Source of the DNA: Nitrospirota bacterium
GTDB taxonomy: Bacteria > Nitrospirota > JACRHJ01
Assembly (NCBI GenBank): GCA_021815285.1
Contig: JAKAHE010000119.1
Coordinates: 1-6,396, forward strand
Length of the DNA stretch: 6,396 nucleotides
Direction: 5' to 3'
This document shows positions 1-5,538 of this stretch, one piece after another. Below the pieces are notes generated by a model that saw nothing but the letters and a program-made list of their open reading frames with translations, was not told where the DNA came from and searched no databases. The position numbers were made by a program, and so were the translations under genes. Position 1 is the stretch's first letter, and every line of letters begins with the position of its first letter.

Positions 1-104
1 CGGGTGAACAGCAGAAGCGGGATTCCGAAAAGCAGAAAAATACCTGTTATTACACGTCTCTTGCGTTCAAAAAAATTGAACGTTTTCTCAAGTCCTGTTC
101 CCAT
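1..104 (-). CDS. N-terminal fragment of an unidentified membrane-anchored protein (cut by window edge)
   Basis: Only the first 34 codons are visible; the frame runs open off the low-coordinate edge. The peptide begins MGTGLEKTFNFFERKRR and continues with an uninterrupted hydrophobic stretch, roughly residues 18-34 (VITGIFLLFGIPLLLFT). A positively charged patch (ERKRR) directly before the hydrophobic run is the usual layout of an uncleaved signal anchor or first membrane helix with the N-terminus in the cytoplasm. The ATG overlaps the tldD stop codon as ATGA, and an AGGTGG sequence inside the end of tldD lies 9 bases upstream, so translation is probably coupled to tldD. I do not recognise the family. 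The visible part rules out an obvious TldE/PmbA, which is soluble and does not begin with a membrane helix. The function is unknown; the start is well supported by the overlap and the Shine-Dalgarno-like site. Confidence 0.65.
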   Translation of the reverse strand, partial: MGTGLEKTFNFFERKRRVITGIFLLFGIPLLLFT

Positions 105-1483
105 CAGTGCATACCACCTACAACTATATCCGTAATCAGAAGCGTCGGCTGCGCGTCGGACACAGGCGCCCCTTGCCCGTCCTTGCCGCATGTGCCGATG
201 CCGAATCCAAGGTCGTTGCCCACCATTTTTATGTTCGAGAGCGCCTGCGGTCCGTTCCCGACAAGGGTCGCGCCGCGCACAGGCTCGGAAATTTTACCTT
301 TTTCGATTATATAACCCTCGCTGACCTCGAACACGAAATCCCCGTTCACGGTATTAACCTGGCCGCCGCCCATCTTCTTTACAAGCAGTCCGCTGTCACA
401 CGAACTCAATATCTCGGACGGCTCGCTCTCGCCCGGCAGTATCATCGTGTTTGTCATGCGCGGGATTGGCCGCGCCATGTACGATTCGCGCCTGCCGTTC
501 CCTGTGGAGGAAACGCCGTCTTTCATCGATGTGAGCCTGTCGTACATGAAACCCTTCAACACCCCTTTTTCCACCAGCACCGTCCTCTGGGCCTCGACGC
601 CTTCGTCGTCGAACTTGAACGAGCCGCGCCTGTTCGGCAGCGTAGCGTCGTCCACCACTGTCACGAGCGGCGAGCCGACCTGCTGGCCGACCTTGCCGGT
701 ATAGACCGACAGCCCGTTCTGCGAGAGATCCGCCTCAAGGCCATGCCCGATTGCCTCGTGAACCATAGTCCCGCCCGCCTCGGACGAGAGCACGACGGGC
801 ATCCTGCCGCCGGGAGCCGGACGGGCGGAGAGCATCATAACCGCCCTCTGTGCGGCCTTCTCCGCGATAGACACGGCCGGGAATTCCCGGAACAGTTCGA
901 AACCTATATTCCCTCCCATGGCATCATATCCGGTCTGCACAACGCTCCCGTCCTTCGCCACCACGTTCACCGCCGCCACGAGATAATATCTCTCATCGCG
1001 CGCAAACGTGCCGTCCGAGCAGGCGATTGTTACGCGCTGAAGGGTATCCCGGTACTGCACCGCCACCTGGGAGACCTTTCCGCTCACAGCCCGCGCGGCC
1101 ATGTCGGCCTCTTTCACAAGCGCAAGCTTGCGCTCCATGGCCACACCCTCAGGCGGCTCGATTATCCTATGCGCGACAGGCGGGCGCTTCTCGCTCAGGT
1201 CAATGCTTATGTCCCCACCGGTCCCATCGCATGCCCTTGATACCTCAGTCGCGAGGTTGATGAGCGCCGCCTCCGTCAGGTCGTTCGTGTAGGCGTATAT
1301 CGTCCTGAAGCCGGTTATAACGCGAAGCCCGGCTCCGATCTCCACGCCGGAGATTACTTTCTCGACTTTGCCGTCTTCGAGCGCTATCGCCGTCGGCACC
1401 GTATGCTCGATATAGAGGTCGGCATACTCTCCGCCGCGCGCGCGAGCGTATTTTAAAATTTTTGAATAATCTATTTTAGTCAT
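104..1483 (-). CDS. tldD: TldD family metallopeptidase (TldD/PmbA modulator of DNA gyrase family)
   Basis: At 459 aa this is a normal length for TldD. The N-terminal half (about 1-220) corresponds to the domain shared with TldE/PmbA. The C-terminal half carries the zinc site: HEAIGH at residues 242-247 is the family's HExxxH motif, and C432 in CGKDGQ near the C-terminus matches the conserved cysteine ligand. In studied bacteria TldD pairs with TldE (PmbA) to form a cytoplasmic protease that cleaves unfolded peptides through a narrow channel, and it takes part in microcin B17 maturation and CcdA turnover. TldD carries the metal site. No TldE gene lies in this window, so the partner must be elsewhere or downstream. 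The ATG at 1483 fits the family N-terminus (MTKIDYSKI), but no Shine-Dalgarno precedes it; a terminator-like hairpin sits against the start. The first dozen codons are very A/T rich, which can help initiation without a Shine-Dalgarno. The gene ends in an ATGA overlap with the next one. Confidence 0.95.
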   Translation of the reverse strand: MTKIDYSKILKYARARGGEYADLYIEHTVPTAIALEDGKVEKVISGVEIGAGLRVITGFRTIYAYTNDLTEAALINLATEVSRACDGTGGDISIDLSEKRPPVAHRIIEPPEGVAMERKLALVKEADMAARAVSGKVSQVAVQYRDTLQRVTIACSDGTFARDERYYLVAAVNVVAKDGSVVQTGYDAMGGNIGFELFREFPAVSIAEKAAQRAVMMLSARPAPGGRMPVVLSSEAGGTMVHEAIGHGLEADLSQNGLSVYTGKVGQQVGSPLVTVVDDATLPNRRGSFKFDDEGVEAQRTVLVEKGVLKGFMYDRLTSMKDGVSSTGNGRRESYMARPIPRMTNTMILPGESEPSEILSSCDSGLLVKKMGGGQVNTVNGDFVFEVSEGYIIEKGKISEPVRGATLVGNGPQALSNIKMVGNDLGFGIGTCGKDGQGAPVSDAQPTLLITDIVVGGMH

Positions 1484-1513
1484 AACAAAAATGGGGGATG
1501 AAACTATCCCCCA
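1484..1513 (-). terminator. Intrinsic terminator after asd, abutting the tldD start codon
   Basis: Read on the minus strand, TGGGGGAT (1513-1506) pairs perfectly with ATCCCCCA (1499-1492) around a 6-base loop (AGTTTC). It is followed at once by TTTTTGTT (1491-1484). An 8-bp stem with five G-C pairs plus a T tract is a standard rho-independent terminator. It lies about 33 bases beyond the asd stop. The next base is the A of the tldD ATG, so the hairpin occupies the place where the tldD ribosome binding site should be. The plus strand has no comparable T tract after the stem. It may partly end the leu-asd transcript while some reads through into tldD; that regulatory role is inference. Confidence 0.8.
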
Positions 1514-1546
1514 AGTTTAACACAATTCTTACTGAAAGTAACGGAT

Positions 1547-2560
1547 TTATCTGATCAGTTCTTCCGCTATCTGCACCGCGTTGAACGCCGCGCCTTTCAG
1601 GAGGTTGTCGGAGACGACCCAGATGTTGAGGCCGCACTCTATCGACTCGTCCTCGCGGATTCTTCCGACGTATGTCTCATAGTGCCCGACTGCGTCGATG
1701 GCAAGAGGATAGAGGTTCCTTGCCGGGTCGTCCATGACGATAACGCCCGGAGCGGCGGAGAGTATGGCCCTGGCCTCGTTCGCCGTGAGCTTGATCGAAG
1801 TCTCGATGTTCACGGACTCCGAATGGCACCGGAATACCGGGACGCGCACCGTAGTCGCGGTTACTCTGATATCCGGGTCGAGCATCTTGTGCGTCTCGTT
1901 GACCATCTTCATCTCTTCCTTTGTATAGCCGTTATCAAGGAAGGAGTCGATATGTGGCAGGACGTTGAACGCTATCTGGTGCGGATAGACCTTCTTCTGA
2001 ACGGGCCTGAAATTAAGAAGCGCCGTCGTCTGATCCATAAGCTCGTCCATCGCCTTCTTGCCCGTGCCGGAGACTGACTGGAATGTGGTAACCACAATGC
2101 GCTTAATCTTCGCCGCCTCGTGCAGGGGCTTCAGCGCGACAAGCATCTGAATCGTGGAGCAGTTCGGGTTTGCTATAATACCCTTGGGGATAGTCTTAAG
2201 ATCTTTCGCATTAACCTCCGGGACGACAAGCGGCACGTCCGGATCCATTCTCCATGCGCTGGAGTTGTCTATGACGATACAGCCGTCGGCGGCGGCGATG
2301 GGCGCAAACTCAAGGCTCCTGGAAGCGCCTGCGGAGAATAGTGCGATGTCTACACCCTTGAAGGAATTCTTGTCAAGCTTGCGGACTGTAAGTTCTTCGC
2401 CCTTGAACTCGACCTTTCTCCCTTCGGATTTCTCAGAGGCATAGAGCCTGAGCTCAGCCAGGGGAAATTTTCTCTCCTCAAGCGTGGAGACCATCTCCAC
2501 GCCCACCGCGCCGGTAGCCCCAACAACCGCAACGACGTAATTATCCTTCTTCTTGAACAT
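1547..2560 (-). CDS. asd: Aspartate-semialdehyde dehydrogenase
   Basis: This 337-aa protein matches the bacterial ASADH family, which reduces L-4-aspartyl phosphate to L-aspartate 4-semialdehyde with NADPH in the cytoplasm, feeding lysine/diaminopimelate, methionine and threonine synthesis. Visible motifs are the dinucleotide-binding loop GATGAVG (residues 14-20), the active-site block NPNCST with catalytic Cys134, SGTGKKAMDEL (164-174), and RVPVFRCHSE containing the likely catalytic His246. The ATG joins leuB as TAATG, sharing one base with the leuB stop. A strong AAGGAG lies 8 bases upstream inside the last leuB codons, so translation is probably coupled to leuB. The fingerprint residues and length are intact, with no sign of damage. 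asd next to leuB is seen in several anaerobic Gram-negative lineages. Expression would be tied to the leucine operon unless there is an internal promoter, which I do not see. Confidence 0.97.
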   Translation of the reverse strand: MFKKKDNYVVAVVGATGAVGVEMVSTLEERKFPLAELRLYASEKSEGRKVEFKGEELTVRKLDKNSFKGVDIALFSAGASRSLEFAPIAAADGCIVIDNSSAWRMDPDVPLVVPEVNAKDLKTIPKGIIANPNCSTIQMLVALKPLHEAAKIKRIVVTTFQSVSGTGKKAMDELMDQTTALLNFRPVQKKVYPHQIAFNVLPHIDSFLDNGYTKEEMKMVNETHKMLDPDIRVTATTVRVPVFRCHSESVNIETSIKLTANEARAILSAAPGVIVMDDPARNLYPLAIDAVGHYETYVGRIREDESIECGLNIWVVSDNLLKGAAFNAVQIAEELIR

Positions 2561-3624
2561 TAATCAGACTCCTTGACGAATTTCGCAACAATGCTTCCAA
2601 CCTCGCTCGTGCCCATGCCCATCTTCCCGGCGGCCAGGCTGTCCATCTTCGATATGGCCTTTACAACCGACTTCTCTACCCAGCCCGCGGCCTTTGTCTC
2701 GCCAAGGTGTTCGAGCATCATCTGGGCGGCGCATATCGCGGCGAGCGGGTTTATGATATTCATACCGGTATATTTCGGCGCCGAGCCGCCTATAGGCTCG
2801 AACATCGAAACGCCCTTCGGGTTTATATTACCGCCCGCGGCGATACCCATGCCTCCCTGCGTCATAGCGCCGAGGTCGGTTATTATATCGCCGAACATGT
2901 TGTCTGTAACGATAACGTCAAACCACTCCGGGTTCTTAACCATCCACATAGTCGTAGCGTCCACATGCGCATAATCGGCCTTTATCTTCGGGTATTCCTT
3001 GGCGACTTCATAGAACGCCCGCTCCCAGAGGTCGAACGCGAACGTCAGGACGTTCGTCTTTCCACAGAGCGTTACCTTCTTCCTGCCGGTCTTCTTCGCG
3101 TAATCGAATGCATACCGGATACAGCGCTCGACACCCTTTCTGGTGTTTATGGATTCCTGAACGGCGACCTCGTCCGACGTGCCTTTTTTGAGCACTCCGC
3201 CCGCGCCCGCGTACAGCCCTTCGGTATTCTCGCGCACCACCACGTAATTTATCTCTTTTGGCCCCTTGTCCTTGAGCGGCGTCTCAACGCCCGGCAGGAG
3301 CTTCACGGGCCTGAGATTCACGTAGAGGTCAAGCGCGAACCGCATCTTGAGGAGTATACCTTTTTCAAGGATTCCCGGGGCGACGTCCGGATGTCCTATC
3401 GCGCCCAGAAGAATTGCATCATAATCCCGGAGCGTATCGACGTCCTTGTCGGAAAGCGTCTCGCCCGTTTTTTTGTAACGCTCACCGCCGAAATCAAAGG
3501 TCTTGAAAGACAGACCAAAACCCGCCCTTTTCGCCGCCGATTTTACAACCTTAACCGCTTCAGCAACAACCTCAGGCCCCGTCCCGTCTCCAGGGACGAG
3601 CGCAATCTTATAATTCTTAGGCAT
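2560..3624 (-). CDS. leuB: 3-isopropylmalate dehydrogenase, with an NADP-type cofactor loop
   Basis: This belongs to the isocitrate/isopropylmalate dehydrogenase family. It oxidises and decarboxylates (2R,3S)-3-isopropylmalate to 4-methyl-2-oxopentanoate, the third leucine step. From the ATG at 3624 it is 354 aa, a usual length. Numbering from that Met: LVPGDGTGPEV near the start; substrate arginines R95, R105 and R131; catalytic Tyr138 (EGLYAG) and Lys189 (CGKTN); metal-site aspartates D222 (HVDATT), D246 and D250 (FGDIITD). The cofactor loop reads EPIGGSAPKYTG (276-287), where LeuB normally has a His before GSAP and Asp-Ile after it. The Lys-Tyr pair resembles NADP-dependent isocitrate dehydrogenase. 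An in-frame ATG at 3648 would add eight residues (MNEGRNFL). I prefer 3624 because family members start just before the IALVPGDG strand; it has AGGGAG about 10 bases upstream. The call as LeuB rather than another family member rests mainly on adjacency to leuACD. The stop overlaps the asd start. Confidence 0.9.
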   Translation of the reverse strand: MPKNYKIALVPGDGTGPEVVAEAVKVVKSAAKRAGFGLSFKTFDFGGERYKKTGETLSDKDVDTLRDYDAILLGAIGHPDVAPGILEKGILLKMRFALDLYVNLRPVKLLPGVETPLKDKGPKEINYVVVRENTEGLYAGAGGVLKKGTSDEVAVQESINTRKGVERCIRYAFDYAKKTGRKKVTLCGKTNVLTFAFDLWERAFYEVAKEYPKIKADYAHVDATTMWMVKNPEWFDVIVTDNMFGDIITDLGAMTQGGMGIAAGGNINPKGVSMFEPIGGSAPKYTGMNIINPLAAICAAQMMLEHLGETKAAGWVEKSVVKAISKMDSLAAGKMGMGTSEVGSIVAKFVKESD

Positions 3625-3634
3625 CAGAAAATTT

Positions 3635-3661
3635 CTCCCTTCGTTCATTTGACTGCCCTCC
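3635..3661 (-). promoter_or_regulatory. Two competing ribosome binding sites for leuB
   Basis: Two sites could set the leuB start. GGAGG at 3661-3657 lies 8 bases before the ATG at 3648, but it forms the 3' arm of a hairpin (3674-3657) belonging to the repeat element, so it would be masked when that hairpin folds. AAGGGAG at 3641-3635 lies 10 bases before the ATG at 3624 and is not in a hairpin I can see. Family homology favours the second site. Both could be used, giving two forms that differ by eight residues. Confidence 0.45.
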
Positions 3662-3720
3662 GTAAAAGCGGAGGCCGGTGATTTTCAAAGTCTCCGGATT
3701 CCCGATTTTGCGGGAATGAC
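3651..3720. repeat. REP/dRS3-like palindromic element of two hairpins in the leuD-leuB spacer
   Basis: The spacer between leuD and leuB holds two perfect hairpins. Hairpin one pairs 3698-3704 (ATTCCCG) with 3711-3717 (CGGGAAT) around a 6-base loop. It fits the ATTCCC-N8-GGGAAT form of the neisserial dRS3 repeat and similar GTCATTCCCGC-type palindromic repeats common between genes in many bacteria. Hairpin two pairs 3657-3662 (CCTCCG) with 3669-3674 (CGGAGG), also with a 6-base loop. Between them 3675-3697 is itself an imperfect palindrome bounded by CCGG on both sides. The two halves of the element align as diverged inverted copies whose differences keep both stems paired. This is the architecture of a REP doublet (BIME/REPIN) or a very small MITE. 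No transposase and no second copy lie in the window, so mobility is inferred. There is no T tract, so it is not a good terminator. Confidence 0.7.
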
Positions 3721-3729
3721 GGAATTAAC

Positions 3730-4224
3730 TCATGCTACTTTCTTCTTCACCCATTCCATAAGTCCGCCCGCGGCAATCAGCTCCTGCATGAACGGCGGAA
3801 TTGCCGCGGCCTGATAAGTCTTATTTGTCGTCAGGTTTTTTATTATCCCTTTTTCCGCGTCCACCGCTATTGCGTCTCCTTGCGTGATGCCGTCAACTGC
3901 CTCCGGGCACTCGAATATCGGAAGACCCATATTGAACGAATTGCGGTAGAATATCCGCGCGAACGTCTTGGCCACAACGCATGAAACGCCAGCCGCCTTT
4001 ATGGCTATCGGGGCATGCTCGCGCGATGAGCCGCACCCGAAATTCTTATCTGCGACGATGATGTCGCCCTTTTTCATCGTGCGTATGAAGTCCGGCTGCT
4101 TGCTGTCCTCCATGCAGTGTTTCGCAAGCTCGGACGGCTCGGATGTATTCAGGTATCTCGCCGGAATTATGGCGTCGGTGTCTATGTCGGCGCCGAACTT
4201 CCAGGCATTGCCTTTTAATTTCAT
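3730..4224 (-). CDS. leuD: 3-isopropylmalate dehydratase small subunit
   Basis: This 164-aa protein is the swivel-domain subunit that pairs with LeuC to isomerise 2-isopropylmalate to 3-isopropylmalate in the cytoplasm. Motifs seen are GADIDTDAIIPARYL (11-25), NFGCGSSREHAP (61-72) and the KTFARIFYRNSFNMGLP block (85-101). The length matches the short LeuD type paired with ~420-aa LeuC proteins, not the ~200-aa enterobacterial form. The residues at 24-27, Y-L-N-T, lie in the loop that tunes substrate choice among isopropylmalate isomerase, homoaconitase and related enzymes. The context of leuA, leuC and leuB supports the leucine role. The start is clear: AGGAGG lies 5 bases before the ATG, and this site overlaps the leuC stop codon, leaving only 9 bases between the genes and suggesting coupled translation for subunits needed in equal amounts. 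Homoaconitase or methylmalate isomerase small subunit is a less likely alternative. Confidence 0.95.
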   Translation of the reverse strand: MKLKGNAWKFGADIDTDAIIPARYLNTSEPSELAKHCMEDSKQPDFIRTMKKGDIIVADKNFGCGSSREHAPIAIKAAGVSCVVAKTFARIFYRNSFNMGLPIFECPEAVDGITQGDAIAVDAEKGIIKNLTTNKTYQAAAIPPFMQELIAAGGLMEWVKKKVA

Positions 4225-4233
4225 TTAATCCTC

Positions 4234-5496
4234 CTATTTCAACTCTTCCGGACTGCCAATCCTGCCAAGAACCGCCGAGGCGGCGGCGATTGCGGGATTT
4301 GCGAGATATACCTCGGACTCAGGATGACCCATGCGTCCGACAAAGTTCCTGTTTGTCGTGGCGATGGAGCGCTCTCCCTTGGCGAGTATACCCATGTGTC
4401 CGCCGAGGCACGGCCCGCAGGTCGGCGTGGATACCGCCGCCTGCGCGTCAATGAAAATATTGAACAAGCCCTCCTTCATGGCCTGCTTGTATATCGCCTG
4501 TGTCGCCGGGATTATTATCATCCGCACGTCCGGGTGAACTTTACGGCCTTTCAGCACCTTCGCCGCAATCCTTAAGTCCTCAATCCTGCCGTTCGTGCAG
4601 GAGCCGACAACGGATTGATGTATGTTTATATGGGAAAGCTCGCTCACGCCTTTGGTATTCTCCGGCAAATGCGGACAGGCGACCTGCGGCTCCAGGCGGG
4701 AGCAGTCATACTCGCGCACCGCGGCATATATTGCCTTTTTGTCAGACTTGTAGAACTTCGGCCTACGTTTCGCCCTGCCGCTCTCGTACTCTCTTGTTGT
4801 GTCGTCCGGAGCTATAATGCCGTTCTTGCCTCCGGCCTCGATTGCCATGTTGGCCATCGTAAGCCTGCCGGACATGTCCATCCTGTCTATCACCTCTCCC
4901 GTAAACTCCATAGCCTTGTAAAGCGCGCCGTCAACACCTATGTCGCCGATGGTATGAAGTATGAGGTCTTTTCCGGATACCCACTTCCGGAGTTTGCCAT
5001 AGTAGACAAATTTTATACTCTCCGGCACCTTGAACCATATCTCGCCCGTAATCATAGCCGCCGCGACATCCGTGCTCCCGACGCCGGTGGCGAATGCGCC
5101 GAGTCCGCCGTATGTGCATGTGTGCGAATCCGCGCCGACGATGACGTCGCCGGATACCGCAAGTCCCTGCTCCGGAAGAAGCGCGTGCTCTATGCCCATC
5201 CTTCCTACCTCGAAGTAATTCGTCAGGCCGTGCTCTTTCGCAAATTCCCGCAGGAGCTTTGACTGTTCAGCGGATTGGATGTCCTTGTTAGGCGTGAAGT
5301 GGTCTGGCACGAGGACGATGCGGGTTTTGTCGAACACCTTCTTCGCCCCGGCTTTTCTGAACTCCTTAATCGAAATTGGCGCGGTAATGTCGTTCGCCAG
5401 CACCACGTCAACCTTCGCGTTTATAAGCTCCCCCGGCGCGACCTCTTTCTTGCCGCAGTGGAAGGCCAGGATTTTTTCTGTAACGGTCATAGGCAT
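4234..5496 (-). CDS. leuC: 3-isopropylmalate dehydratase large subunit
   Basis: This 420-aa aconitase-superfamily protein binds the [4Fe-4S] cluster and forms the active site together with LeuD. The three cluster ligands are C300 in VVGSCTNGR and C360 and C363 in TCGPCLGG. Other family blocks are VLVPDHFTP (61-69), GADSHTCTYGGLGAFATGVG (121-140) and TTNRNFVGRMGHP (380-392). It lacks the extra segments of the ~466-aa enterobacterial LeuC, so it belongs to the short LeuC/HacA group found in archaea, clostridia and many anaerobes. Within that group isopropylmalate isomerase and homoaconitase are hard to separate by sequence; leuA upstream and leuDB downstream point to leucine synthesis. Two ATGs lie close together (codons 1 and 3). 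The first is better placed relative to the upstream AAGGAGG. All cluster ligands are present and the frame is intact. Confidence 0.95.
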   Translation of the reverse strand: MPMTVTEKILAFHCGKKEVAPGELINAKVDVVLANDITAPISIKEFRKAGAKKVFDKTRIVLVPDHFTPNKDIQSAEQSKLLREFAKEHGLTNYFEVGRMGIEHALLPEQGLAVSGDVIVGADSHTCTYGGLGAFATGVGSTDVAAAMITGEIWFKVPESIKFVYYGKLRKWVSGKDLILHTIGDIGVDGALYKAMEFTGEVIDRMDMSGRLTMANMAIEAGGKNGIIAPDDTTREYESGRAKRRPKFYKSDKKAIYAAVREYDCSRLEPQVACPHLPENTKGVSELSHINIHQSVVGSCTNGRIEDLRIAAKVLKGRKVHPDVRMIIIPATQAIYKQAMKEGLFNIFIDAQAAVSTPTCGPCLGGHMGILAKGERSIATTNRNFVGRMGHPESEVYLANPAIAAASAVLGRIGSPEELK

Positions 5497-5507
5497 ATGA
5501 ACAAAAA

Positions 5508-5514
5508 CCTCCTT
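5508..5514 (-). promoter_or_regulatory. leuC ribosome binding site
   Basis: AAGGAGG on the minus strand is a complete Shine-Dalgarno. It lies 11 bases before the ATG at 5496 and 17 before the ATG at 5490, which favours the first ATG as the leuC start. It is in the 42-base spacer after leuA, where I see no terminator or promoter, so leuC should be transcribed together with leuA. Confidence 0.8.
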
Positions 5515-5538
5515 ATATTTAAGCAGTTGATGTTATCA

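Noticed and set aside
64..82. Perfect 7-bp inverted repeat (CGTTCAA / TTGAACG) with an A5 loop near the start of the partial membrane gene
   Set aside because: It lies inside the reading frame (codons 8-14) and has no T tract after the stem, so it is not a terminator; a role in initiation is possible but unsupported.
877..890. Perfect 14-base palindrome CCGGGAATTCCCGG inside tldD
   Set aside because: It resembles the core of the spacer repeat, but it encodes an ordinary Phe-Arg-Glu-Phe-Pro stretch of tldD and has no loop or flanking repeat sequence; chance in coding DNA is sufficient.
107..1240. Long plus-strand open frame (about 377 codons) opposite tldD
   Set aside because: It lies wholly antisense to a clear tldD with intact motifs, and its translation is rich in Arg, His and Pro with no recognisable domain, as expected for a shadow of a G+C-rich gene.
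1529..1541. Small inverted repeat TTACT-GAA-AGTAA in the asd-tldD spacer
   Set aside because: A 5-bp A/T-rich stem is weak and common by chance; I could not link it to an operator or a promoter.
2707..3681. Long plus-strand open frame (about 324 codons) opposite leuB
   Set aside because: It is antisense to leuB, low in complexity of recognisable motifs, and runs through the palindromic spacer element; it is a shadow frame.
3651..3720. Spacer hairpins as an intrinsic terminator between leuD and leuB
   Set aside because: Neither hairpin is followed by a T tract on the minus strand, and the genes on both sides belong to one pathway.
4615..5262. Plus-strand open frame of about 215 codons opposite leuC
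   Set aside because: It is antisense to leuC with its complete iron-sulphur ligands, and no family features are visible in the translation.
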